Position numbers and translations under genes: made by a program. From Lachnospiraceae bacterium UBA7060 (GTDB taxonomy: Bacteria; Bacillota; Clostridia; Lachnospirales; Lachnospiraceae), in the NCBI GenBank assembly GCA_002493835.1, contig DLAA01000027.1, positions 1 through 16,688 of the forward strand: 16,688 nucleotides of DNA, in the 5' to 3' direction. This document shows, piece after piece, positions 1 to 6,915 of the stretch. Every line of letters begins with the position of its first letter. Within the stretch, counting starts at the first letter, position 1. A model generated the notes under the pieces. It did not search any database, was not told the DNA's origin, and saw nothing but the letters and a program-made list of their open reading frames with translations.

Positions 1-26
1 ATTTTTTTCCAAAGACACAAACTATT

Positions 27-314
27 TTACACTACCTTGTCTGATCGTGTATGCTTTACTTGAACAAATAGCTTTTGTCCACCTTCATAGGTTACCACCA
101 CGTCATCCAATCCCAATTTAACATTAGCTTGTAATTCCACACATTTTATATTATTATCGGAATTAAGCATATCAATAATGTATTGTTGTCCAACAGACCA
201 CTCATACCAATATGGATCTCCCATCCCGGGTTTTGTTTTTGCTGAATATTTCATATAACCCATCAGACAATTGTTCAATGTACCTTTCTTCAATCCGCTG
301 TTTTTTTTCATCAC
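27..314 (-). CDS. Truncated or broken Cap4/DUF4297-like dsDNA nuclease N-terminal domain
   Basis: A 95-residue product that looks like only the N-terminal nuclease domain of a larger protein. Visible features are a GDPYWYEW-VGQQYIIDML helix, a LDDVVV strand carrying acidic residues at about 69-71, and a VQVKHT strand with the Q-x-K signature at about 85-88. This spacing fits the PD-(D/E)xK fold of Cap4/DUF4297-type nucleases, which in known proteins are fused to sensor or NTPase modules. The reading frame meets TAA straight after the nuclease core, 26 bases from the window edge, so the gene is truncated, frameshifted or stop-interrupted. The start is GTG at 314 or ATG at 311. No strong ribosome binding site is seen, and the start lies only 4-7 nt after the stop of the upstream gene, which suggests translational coupling. 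The family call is an inference from motif layout. Confidence 0.6.
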   Translation of the reverse strand: MMKKNSGLKKGTLNNCLMGYMKYSAKTKPGMGDPYWYEWSVGQQYIIDMLNSDNNIKCVELQANVKLGLDDVVVTYEGGQKLFVQVKHTRSDKVV

Positions 315-318
315 AATC

Positions 319-1821
319 TTATTTACTTAGATTTATAGACCATTTCCCTTTCTTGGTAGCCCCCACTCGCACAAGAATCCCTTTGTTTTTCAATTTGTTC
401 ATGACATACCTGATTCCATTTTTTGACATTCCCATAACTTCTGCCATTTTATCCTGTGTAATTTCCGGATTCTTCAATATAAGTTTCGCTACTTTTTTCT
501 CTGTATCTGATAAAACAGACAGTAATTCATCTTCTATTATTTCTGTGCCAGTTTCTCTATTTTCTGTGTCAGCTATCCTACTTTCTATGCCAGTGTTTTC
601 TATTTCTGTGTCAGTTACTGCAAATCTTTCCATATTTTCTATGTCAGTTCCTATATTTGTACGATAAAAAATCACCCGAAATGCATCGCCCATATCAACA
701 AACTCAGGCTCTTGAACCCCATATTCTCTACATCCCCGAATCATTCTCTGAAGACCAGTTCCCCATTGTTCAATAATACCCATACGACTAAATATCTCTG
801 CAATACAAACATTGCGGATTTTTGAACGCCCTGATATAGCCTGTTCTACTGTTAACCCACCATACAGCATACCCGGAGAAGTTATCTCCACTCTGTTATC
901 ATAAATCGCAATCTGAACGCAGGAATGATCCAGGTAACACCTATGACATACAGAATTGATAATTGCCTCCCGAATACTCTCCGGTGGCAATTCGTATTTG
1001 TCCTTTCGAACAATCCCATCAATCGTAGCGCCAAGGTTAATATGTTTTAAAACGAACTGATATGCTTCTTCAATCTGGTCATAGATTGGTCCGGTAAATT
1101 CCCTCCTGTCAATGAATACTGCTCTATCTTCCCCTTTAAATAATGCACACTGTATTTTAGCAAATCGAAAAGTATTGTTTGTAAAAAGTACAAAAGCATT
1201 TGTAGTCAGAAAACTCTGACCGTTTTTCTTTAGGATTCCCCAGTTTTCCAGATTAGTAACTGTTATCTTCCTTACTTTATTTATAGGCAGTTCCTTTGAT
1301 TCAGCAATATACTTTCGTATATCGTTGCATAATTTTAAGGCTTGTTTTTCATCATAGTCAATTTCAACATTAACAATCTCATCATACGATTTACCTGTTC
1401 CCTGATATTCCAAATCCTTTAATATCGCCTCATCCACCGGTCTGCTGGTTCCTGCCACTCGAATATAAGTTCCATTCTCTTTTCCCATACTTCGGATATA
1501 ATATGGTCTGTTCTGACCTGGATATATTTCTATCTGGACAATACATTTCCCTTCTATTGTCTGGAAAGTAACGTCTGGAACAATTTGAGGAGCACACATA
1601 TCAGAAACCGCATTGGCAATCTTGTCCATAATCTGAAACACAGAACTTGGCTCAACACCGACAATACTTCTTGTTATATCATCTACCCCAATAATTATTT
1701 TTCCACCGGATGTATTAGCATATGCAACTATCGTCTTCATATATTTTTTACTGTCATCTGGAAGTTGTACTTTAAATTCTATATTTTTTGATTCACCACA
1801 TTTAATATCTTCAAGTGTCAT
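319..1821 (-). CDS. Schlafen AlbA_2 domain / GHKL-like ATPase / winged-helix protein
   Basis: A 500-residue protein of the COG2865 type (putative ATP-dependent regulator or helicase-related). Residues about 9-125 form the AlbA_2 domain (ESKNIEFK, then VAYANTSGGKIIIGVDD). Residues about 280-385 form the HATPase_c_4-like part (PESIREAIINSVCHR, ITSPGMLYGG, RNVCIAEIF, EQWGTGLQRM). Residues 388-432 are a repetitive Thr/Glu/Asn-rich linker, and 433-500 form a winged helix-turn-helix. I start it at ATG 1821 because AGGAGG lies 8 nt upstream; a TTG 48 nt further upstream would overlap the previous gene and has no such site. It sits 31 nt behind the recombinase-like gene and 4-7 nt ahead of the nuclease fragment, so all three probably share a transcript. 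Family members occur as regulators and within defence loci; the function here is unknown. Base composition is AT-rich, unlike the genes to the right. Confidence 0.85.
   Translation of the reverse strand: MTLEDIKCGESKNIEFKVQLPDDSKKYMKTIVAYANTSGGKIIIGVDDITRSIVGVEPSSVFQIMDKIANAVSDMCAPQIVPDVTFQTIEGKCIVQIEIYPGQNRPYYIRSMGKENGTYIRVAGTSRPVDEAILKDLEYQGTGKSYDEIVNVEIDYDEKQALKLCNDIRKYIAESKELPINKVRKITVTNLENWGILKKNGQSFLTTNAFVLFTNNTFRFAKIQCALFKGEDRAVFIDRREFTGPIYDQIEEAYQFVLKHINLGATIDGIVRKDKYELPPESIREAIINSVCHRCYLDHSCVQIAIYDNRVEITSPGMLYGGLTVEQAISGRSKIRNVCIAEIFSRMGIIEQWGTGLQRMIRGCREYGVQEPEFVDMGDAFRVIFYRTNIGTDIENMERFAVTDTEIENTGIESRIADTENRETGTEIIEDELLSVLSDTEKKVAKLILKNPEITQDKMAEVMGMSKNGIRYVMNKLKNKGILVRVGATKKGKWSINLSK
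540..648 (-). repeat. 21-bp coding tandem repeat in the AlbA_2 protein linker
   Basis: The plus-strand motif TTTCT[A/G]TG[C/T]CAG[C/T] starts at 540, 561, 582, 603 and 636, giving spacings of 21, 21, 21 and 33 bases. All spacings are multiples of three, so the frame is kept. The protein reads as seven-residue units (VTDTEIE, NTGIESR, IADTENR, ETGTEII) plus a more distant IGTDIEN unit. It joins the ATPase-like domain to the winged helix. Copy number could vary by slippage or recombination without breaking the gene. Confidence 0.8.
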
Positions 1822-1852
1822 TGTCCTATCCTCCTGATTCAGATAAAATATA

Positions 1853-3265
1853 TTATTTAAGTTTTTCAAAAAACTCTTCCATTGGGTGACTTTCTTTTTC
1901 TTTTCTCTGTTCCACTATATAATCAATGTCTTTCAATGATATGTAATTTCCTAAATTCCAAATCTCTATATTCATCAAATAAACAATGTTTTCCAACGAT
2001 TCTCCTTGCTCAAGTAAATACCTAACGAGAGATGCTCTTATATTAGCTGGCGTCAATGCTTTATAATATTCATCATTGGGATCAATTCTGATAAGTTTGC
2101 TAAACACATCATTAATTACATCTTCCCTCATTGGTTCTTTTCCGTTATCTTTGGTCCGATAAAAAACATAATCCCCACTTACGCCAAGAACCTTCAATCT
2201 TTGCAAAGCTTTTATGAGCTCTTCTGGCATACGTATCTCTTTTTCTTCCAGTTTTAATTTTTCTTTTATACTGCCATCATTATTCCAATCAAAATTTTCT
2301 CTCCATTTTAAAGAACGTAACTTTCTCCGTTCCAAGCCAAAAGATAATTCCATCAGGAACATCGCAACATCTCTTTCCTTGTTTTTTCCAGTTTCTAAAT
2401 ATTGTATCGCTTTTTTCAATTTTTCTAAATTAATAACATTTTGTCTCTCATCCTGCTTTAAGATTTTAGAAAATCCATCCAACATTGTTTTTGTACTAAT
2501 GTCAAAAGCACTCTTTTCAGACATGCAGCACATAAAATCTTTTATATAGAAAAAAACATTCTTTAGGGTATTCTCTTTCTCCAACTTTGTCTTTTTTTCT
2601 ATATAACTATAAAAATCTGTCAACTCAATTGTATCATAAACATTATTTGTTTCACTTTTTAAATACCATTTACCCATATCTATAGAACAGTACTTTAAGA
2701 AACGTTTTAACGCCGATGAATAAGCCGACCAGCTTTTTTCACTCCCTTTATAATAACAATTTCTATATTCTGCAATGTCCTTAAAAAAATACGTATTTGG
2801 CTCAATACCCAAAATATTATTATAAGAAAGAAAATCAAAATAATACTGATCTGAGTTTTTACCATAAATAATCTCTAAAACCGTTTTTTTTGATTGAAAA
2901 TCTGATTGCCCTTTACCAATATTGTTGTTAAACAACCAAATACCATTAAGGCTGACTACAATCCCCCATTCAGCAACGCTATCTTTTACTCCTTCTTCTG
3001 TGTAATCTTTGAACAAACGGTTTACCACACTTCTTTCATTTACTTCATCGAACGTAATTTGAATTTTCAATTTATCGTTTATTATATATACTTGTTGTTC
3101 AACACTCCATTTTAAACTAGAAGCACAATCATAGCCTAATTTCTTTCGAAAAACTTCCTCAAAAACACATTTTCTAAATTCCTCTATGGTACTCTCCTCT
3201 TCTGCTTTTAAATATTTTTTTGATTCTTCTTCAATTCGTTTCAATCCGTCCGCATTTTTTCGCAT
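1853..3265 (-). CDS. Degenerate tyrosine-recombinase-fold protein with restriction-like N-terminal region
   Basis: A 470-residue protein. The first ~155 residues (LGYD near 43, ...EWGIVVSLNGIWLF near 100-112) resemble the HsdR N-terminal domain of type I restriction enzymes, but no clear PD-(D/E)xK catalytic set is visible. Residues about 165-265 look like a SAM-like core-binding domain, and about 275-450 like a phage-integrase catalytic domain. In that domain FGLERRKLRSLKW matches the GLRxxEL strand with Glu at the first catalytic Arg position. LTPANIR matches HDLR with Ala for His but keeps the Arg. A Tyr is kept in GNYIS. The second His is missing. It is therefore probably not an active recombinase. 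I chose ATG 3265 because AGGAAGG lies 5 nt upstream; ATG 3286 has no ribosome binding site. It is first in the AT-rich three-gene operon. Confidence 0.6.
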   Translation of the reverse strand: MRKNADGLKRIEEESKKYLKAEEESTIEEFRKCVFEEVFRKKLGYDCASSLKWSVEQQVYIINDKLKIQITFDEVNERSVVNRLFKDYTEEGVKDSVAEWGIVVSLNGIWLFNNNIGKGQSDFQSKKTVLEIIYGKNSDQYYFDFLSYNNILGIEPNTYFFKDIAEYRNCYYKGSEKSWSAYSSALKRFLKYCSIDMGKWYLKSETNNVYDTIELTDFYSYIEKKTKLEKENTLKNVFFYIKDFMCCMSEKSAFDISTKTMLDGFSKILKQDERQNVINLEKLKKAIQYLETGKNKERDVAMFLMELSFGLERRKLRSLKWRENFDWNNDGSIKEKLKLEEKEIRMPEELIKALQRLKVLGVSGDYVFYRTKDNGKEPMREDVINDVFSKLIRIDPNDEYYKALTPANIRASLVRYLLEQGESLENIVYLMNIEIWNLGNYISLKDIDYIVEQRKEKESHPMEEFFEKLK

Positions 3266-3317
3266 ATTTGCCTTCCTCTTTTCCATGATTTACTATTAGG
3301 GTATCATATTTAAAAGG

Positions 3318-3347
3318 AAATTTAAATACATGAAATAAAATTTAAAT
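3318..3347. repeat. Two AAATTTAAAT copies 20 bp apart upstream of the AT-rich operon
   Basis: AAATTTAAAT occurs at 3318-3327 and again at 3338-3347, two helical turns apart, in the 53-82 bases upstream of the ATG at 3265. The placement fits a regulator binding the same DNA face, but the sequence is so AT-rich that chance is plausible. No convincing -35/-10 pair for the minus-strand operon could be fixed in 3266-3395. Confidence 0.4.
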
Positions 3348-3395
3348 TGGTGTATTGGAACACATAAAAGTTTCCACCTATTAATCATTGCATAA

Positions 3396-3440
3396 TAAGC
3401 AACTTTATTCGACACCATACACCATAAAATAAAGTGCTTA
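3396..3440. repeat. Imperfect inverted repeat between the subtilase gene and the AT-rich operon
   Basis: TAAGCAACTTTATT (3396-3409) is complementary to AATAAAGTGCTTA (3428-3440) with one bulged base. The loop contains two tandem ACACCAT copies (3412-3425). It lies 23 bases beyond the stop codon of the S8 protease and could be its transcript end, although no T-tract follows. It also sits exactly where base composition changes. Confidence 0.45.
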
Positions 3441-3463
3441 CTATCCCAAAAACCTACTATATT

Positions 3464-5257
3464 CTACCTCGGCAGACTATCCTCGACACACAGCGCCCCA
3501 TACCCCGCCTTCGAATCCGGATACTCCGCCACCCCCCTAATCGGCTTTGCCCCCTTCCGCAGATACGCCTTCACCTTCTCCCCATACAGATAGGGATCGT
3601 TGCCCATCACGATCCCCCACTGCATCAGAAGAGCCGCTGCCCCGGTCACAAAAGGCGTTGCGAAAGAAGTCCCGGTAACCGGTACATATCCCCCATTCCT
3701 GTCCGGTGCCATCACACCTACCCCCGGTGCAACAAGATCCGGTTTCACATAAGTATCCGACGTACGGCTGTTGACCTGTTCCTGATAGAGGTATCCTCGA
3801 CCCGAAAAATCCGCATAAGATTCATACACGGGATCATAAGCTCCCACCGTAATCACCCGGGAAGAAGTAGAAGGAATCGTAAGTGTCACGTCAGGGGTAG
3901 TTCTGATAAACCGAGTGTCAGTACTGCGAACGGTTTCTGAGGGAAGATAAAAACTGTAGTTCCCTGTTGTGATATGCAGAGGAAAAATCTCAAAGGTCCA
4001 CACCCCCTGATTCAGATAACGATTTCCCTCCACAGGCAGAAAATCAAAATAGATTTCCTGCGCCGTCATATAAGGAGCCGGTTCTCCATTGTAGAGTAAT
4101 ATTCGAGTCTGCTGCAGTTGATAAACCTGTTTACCAGGCTGGTCAGTATCTACCTGAAAACGCTCCCCGGAAGGTGACAAAACTGTCACTAGATAGCGGT
4201 CTGTATACTCTTTCCACAGTTGTACATTCAATCCTGTCTCATAGGCCCCCACTGTCATTTCGATTCTTCTTTCCTGCCCCGGATAATTTCCATCTACTCT
4301 ATTGACTGATTCGGTTACTTCTTGATTTGCGCTTGCATCTAGCCGCAGACTTCCACCTAAATGCCCGCCTGATGCACCCTCATTTCCGCTGCCAACACAG
4401 ATCACAGTTCTTCCAATCTCAGAGACATTATCAATAAACCGCTCCAAAAGGGAACTGCCATTGTGCGCGCCATAGGTGTTCCCAAAACTTAAGTTGACAG
4501 CCACAGGCATCCTAAGCTCCACTGCCTTCTTGACCACATAAGTCAATGCTCGCATCAGTTCCGTCGTGCGGGGAAAAGAATCAGTCCTTGGCGAACCGAG
4601 GCGTACAACCAAAATATCACTCTCCCTTGCCACTCCCGCATAAGCCGCTCCCCGGTCCCCGCCATTTCCCGCTGCGATTCCTGCCACCGCCGTCCCATGC
4701 CCGCTAGTGTCAATACTTGGCACAATCTGCTCCGCCGCCTGTCGGCTGCCGGCGGCAAGCGCCGTATTGATTTCCTCCTGCGAATATTCCCTGCCAATCA
4801 CCTGATCCCACAGACTATATATTCTGGTAGTGCCGTCCGGACGCCTGAAATCCCGGTTATAATAACTGATTCCCGAATCAATAACCGCCACCAATACTCC
4901 TTTCCCTGTAAGCTCCTCATAAATTTGACTCCCGGGAGTAAAACAGGAGGCGGAATTTCCTGACAAGTCCGAAAAGAAGAGACGTTTAGGTTTTTCCACA
5001 TATTCGATCTGCTCCTCCTCTGACAGCCTCTCCATCTTCGATTCCGGAACCGTCAAAATTGCATAACCAGCAATCATCTCCTCCACCACTATGCCCCATT
5101 CAGTCAACGACTGCAGAGAGCCATGATATTTTACAATCACCTCCCAAGTCTTTTCCTGCCTATCGAATCCCACATCCAATTCCAAAGAACGCTCTCGCTC
5201 CTCAGGCGGCGTCTGTAAAGCAAGGTTCAAAATATTTTCATTCTTCTGCGTATCCAT
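3464..5257 (-). CDS. S8 subtilisin-like serine protease, Csp-like
   Basis: A 597-residue subtilase with the full catalytic set: Asp about 127 (VAVIDSGIS), His about 187 (SGHGTAVAGIAAG), oxyanion Asn about 292 (GSGNEG) and Ser about 531 (GTSFATPFVTGAA). About 115 N-terminal residues form a prodomain-like region. A beta-rich insert of about 160 residues lies between the Asn and Ser motifs, as in the clostridial Csp proteases (known from spore-germination signalling). No signal peptide or membrane segment is visible, so a cytoplasmic or spore location is likely. ATG 5257 is preferred over ATG 5281 because a GTGGGGGA site lies just upstream. It is divergent from the AraC gene. On the minus strand, TATAAT-like hexamers lie at 5308-5318 but without a good -35. 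Substrate unknown. Confidence 0.88.
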   Translation of the reverse strand: MDTQKNENILNLALQTPPEERERSLELDVGFDRQEKTWEVIVKYHGSLQSLTEWGIVVEEMIAGYAILTVPESKMERLSEEEQIEYVEKPKRLFFSDLSGNSASCFTPGSQIYEELTGKGVLVAVIDSGISYYNRDFRRPDGTTRIYSLWDQVIGREYSQEEINTALAAGSRQAAEQIVPSIDTSGHGTAVAGIAAGNGGDRGAAYAGVARESDILVVRLGSPRTDSFPRTTELMRALTYVVKKAVELRMPVAVNLSFGNTYGAHNGSSLLERFIDNVSEIGRTVICVGSGNEGASGGHLGGSLRLDASANQEVTESVNRVDGNYPGQERRIEMTVGAYETGLNVQLWKEYTDRYLVTVLSPSGERFQVDTDQPGKQVYQLQQTRILLYNGEPAPYMTAQEIYFDFLPVEGNRYLNQGVWTFEIFPLHITTGNYSFYLPSETVRSTDTRFIRTTPDVTLTIPSTSSRVITVGAYDPVYESYADFSGRGYLYQEQVNSRTSDTYVKPDLVAPGVGVMAPDRNGGYVPVTGTSFATPFVTGAAALLMQWGIVMGNDPYLYGEKVKAYLRKGAKPIRGVAEYPDSKAGYGALCVEDSLPR

Positions 5258-5329
5258 GTATCCCCCACTCTTATTGCACATCTTAAAGCTAAAATAGTTT
5301 TATTTCTATTATATTATATCTAAAATAAT

Positions 5330-5358
5330 TTGACTGTTACGTCCTTTTATGCTAATAT
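5330..5358 (+). promoter_or_regulatory. Sigma-A-type promoter of the AraC-family gene
   Basis: TTGACT (5330-5335), a 17-base spacer and TAATAT (5353-5358). Transcription would start near 5365, leaving a leader of about 114 nt before the ATG at 5479. It overlaps the upstream region of the divergent protease, so the two genes could influence each other. Confidence 0.7.
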
Positions 5359-5478
5359 ATTTCTAATTTCTATCGCATATCAAAGATCGTCCAAATGATA
5401 TCTGCCCTGAATCATTTCCACGATTCCCACACCAGTATTGACTATACAAGACATTGCATATACCAAAGAGGAGAACCC

Positions 5479-6465
5479 ATGAATACACCACAGCCTATGA
5501 TGCCCTCTGCCAAAATCAATGATGACACTGATCTGGAAACCTATACGACTTCCGACTCCATGAAAGCCTGCGGCACATTAGACTACCCAGTCAATGCCCG
5601 CTATCTGGATCTGCACAAATCTTATCTAAATTGGATCCGTTGGCACTGGCACGACGAAATGGAAATTCTGATTGTCGATCAGGGTATCGCAAAGATTTCC
5701 ACGGACGATGCTTCCTATCTCATCAAGCCTGGGCAGGGTCTTATTATTAACCAAAATATTATGCACTGCATCCATGCCCAGGATCAGAAAGGTTGTACCT
5801 TTCATTCTCTTGTCTTTCACCCGGACTTTATTTTTGGTCAAAAAAGCAGTTATCTGCAGACACAATATTTGCTGCCAATACAGAATTACCAGTATTTTAA
5901 AGCCTTTTCCCTGGATGGAAGTGCTGCCTGGCACGCACAAATACTGCAGGAACTAAAAGAAGTAATCGAGATAAATCTAACCCAAAATTTTGGCTATGAA
6001 CTCAGTACCAAAGGATATTTATGCCACTTTTGGGCAGAGTTGATTCGTCAGCTTCCACATCCGGAAACTCCCTTTACGCACCGGTCGTCTCCGGATGAAC
6101 AGCGTGTCAAAGAAGCAATGCTCTACATCAGGACGCACCATGCACAACCGCTGACCCTGGAGGACATTGCCAGCAGTATTCATGTGAGCAAAAGTGAATG
6201 CTGCCGCTGTTTCTCAAGAACTCTGCAAATGAGTCCCTTCGAGTATCTGATGAAATACCGAATATATAAATCTGCCAAGAAGCTTATGGATCCCCGGCAG
6301 AATTTCAATTCTATCGCCGACATCGCATTCTCTGTCGGATTTAACAACACAAGTTATTTTAATAAGCTGTTTAAAAAATATCTTGGCTGTACGCCTACGT
6401 ATTACAGAACACACAAAGAGGTGCATCAGGAGAAGGAACGCGGCACACTTTCCTATTTTTTATAA
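5479..6465 (+). CDS. AraC-family transcriptional regulator with cupin sensor domain
   Basis: A 328-residue regulator. The N-terminal half is a cupin-like ligand domain (about 45-125: WHWHDEMEILIV, IKPGQGLIIN, HCIHA). The C-terminal ~100 residues hold two helix-turn-helix motifs (LTLEDIASSIHVSKSECCRCF and FNSIADIAFSVGFNNTSYFN) followed by KKYLGCTPTYYR, typical of AraC/XylS DNA-binding domains. The start at 5479 is chosen because AGAGGAG ends 5-6 nt upstream; the in-frame ATG at 5395 has no ribosome binding site. It has its own promoter and a terminator, so it appears monocistronic. The effector is unknown; sugar-type ligands are usual for this architecture. The divergent protease is a possible but unproven target. 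Confidence 0.92.
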   Translation: MNTPQPMMPSAKINDDTDLETYTTSDSMKACGTLDYPVNARYLDLHKSYLNWIRWHWHDEMEILIVDQGIAKISTDDASYLIKPGQGLIINQNIMHCIHAQDQKGCTFHSLVFHPDFIFGQKSSYLQTQYLLPIQNYQYFKAFSLDGSAAWHAQILQELKEVIEINLTQNFGYELSTKGYLCHFWAELIRQLPHPETPFTHRSSPDEQRVKEAMLYIRTHHAQPLTLEDIASSIHVSKSECCRCFSRTLQMSPFEYLMKYRIYKSAKKLMDPRQNFNSIADIAFSVGFNNTSYFNKLFKKYLGCTPTYYRTHKEVHQEKERGTLSYFL

Positions 6466-6502
6466 CCTCTTTCTGCACGTTCCTCCTTTTTCTTTTCAAA
6501 AC

Positions 6503-6557
6503 GACTTACCAAAATTGGATGTCTTTCTTCCTGCTCGGCAAATTGGTAAGTCTTTTT
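6503..6557 (+). terminator. Rho-independent terminator-like hairpin after the AraC gene
   Basis: GACTTACCAA (6503-6512) pairs perfectly with TTGGTAAGTC (6543-6552), followed by TTTTT. The loop is unusually long (30 nt), which lowers certainty. The stem is about 38 nt after the AraC stop codon. Confidence 0.6.
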
Positions 6558-6558
6558 G

Positions 6559-6586
6559 TATGCAAGATTTATCTTTAATTTGCATA
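6559..6586. repeat. Inverted repeat TATGCAA / TTGCATA upstream of the XRE promoter
   Basis: TATGCAA (6559-6565) and TTGCATA (6580-6586) are perfect 7-bp arms separated by 14 bases, and a related TTTGCAAA follows near 6599-6606. It may be an additional regulator site upstream of the XRE operon. The region is AT-rich, so chance is possible. Confidence 0.35.
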
Positions 6587-6619
6587 GTTTAATATTTGTT
6601 TGCAAAATATAATCATTAA

Positions 6620-6639
6620 ATGTCAAATATACTTGACAT
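6620..6639. promoter_or_regulatory. Palindromic operator overlapping the XRE operon -35 box
   Basis: ATGTCAA-ATATAC-TTGACAT forms perfect 7-bp arms. The right arm contains the -35 hexamer TTGACA, so a dimer bound here would block RNA polymerase. The XRE protein encoded immediately downstream is the obvious candidate ligand, which would make it autoregulatory (inference). Confidence 0.6.
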
Positions 6640-6661
6640 CTCTTTTCGCAGATGCTATTAT
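6633..6661 (+). promoter_or_regulatory. Strong sigma-A promoter of the XRE/membrane-protein operon
   Basis: TTGACA (6633-6638), a 17-base spacer and TATTAT (6656-6661), close to consensus. Transcription would begin near 6668, about 38 nt before the first gene. Confidence 0.8.
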
Positions 6662-6705
6662 AACAGTGACAAAAGATCCATGGAGAAAGGAGGCATGCAG
6701 CGTGT

Positions 6706-6915
6706 ATGAAAAATCTAAAACTCAAATTGGCCCGTATGGAGAAGGATCTTTCTCAGACCGAGCTGGCCAAGCGAATCGGTGTCACCAGGCAGACGATTGG
6801 CATGGTGGAATCGGGCGACTATAATCCGACGCTGAATCTATGTATACAGATTTGTAAAGAACTTGACAAGACATTAAATGATTTATTCTGGGAGGAAGAA
6901 GATAATGAACCTTAA
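6706..6915 (+). CDS. Small XRE/Cro-family DNA-binding regulator
   Basis: A 69-residue protein that is essentially one HTH_3 domain: LSQTELAKRIGVTRQTIGMVESG with the recognition helix at about 26-36, then NPTLNLCIQICKEL and an acidic tail. AAAGGAGG lies 12 nt before the ATG, slightly far. The ATG overlaps the stop of a four-codon frame (6695-6709) that begins 1 nt after the Shine-Dalgarno. The next gene overlaps its end by 11 nt, so the two are translationally coupled. Short regulators of this kind are commonly paired with a membrane protein in Clostridia and often repress their own operon. Confidence 0.9.
   Translation: MKNLKLKLARMEKDLSQTELAKRIGVTRQTIGMVESGDYNPTLNLCIQICKELDKTLNDLFWEEEDNEP

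Noticed and set aside
540..648. CRISPR-like array
   Set aside because: The repeats are coding, only 13 bp in core, and the units are contiguous 21-bp in-frame copies without spacers.
1822..1869. Extended TTG start for the AlbA_2 protein
   Set aside because: It overlaps the end of the preceding gene and lacks a ribosome binding site, whereas AGGAGG precedes ATG 1821.
1853..3265. Active integrase marking a mobile element with attachment sites
   Set aside because: Key catalytic residues are missing and no tRNA or attachment-site-like repeat pair was found in the window.
3434..3940. Plus-strand 168-residue open frame opposite the subtilase
   Set aside because: It is antisense to a gene with intact catalytic motifs, is Arg/Pro/His-rich, and shows no domain.
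5395..5478. 28-residue N-terminal extension of the AraC regulator
   Set aside because: No ribosome binding site at 5395; AGAGGAG precedes 5479, and the extra residues do not look like the family.
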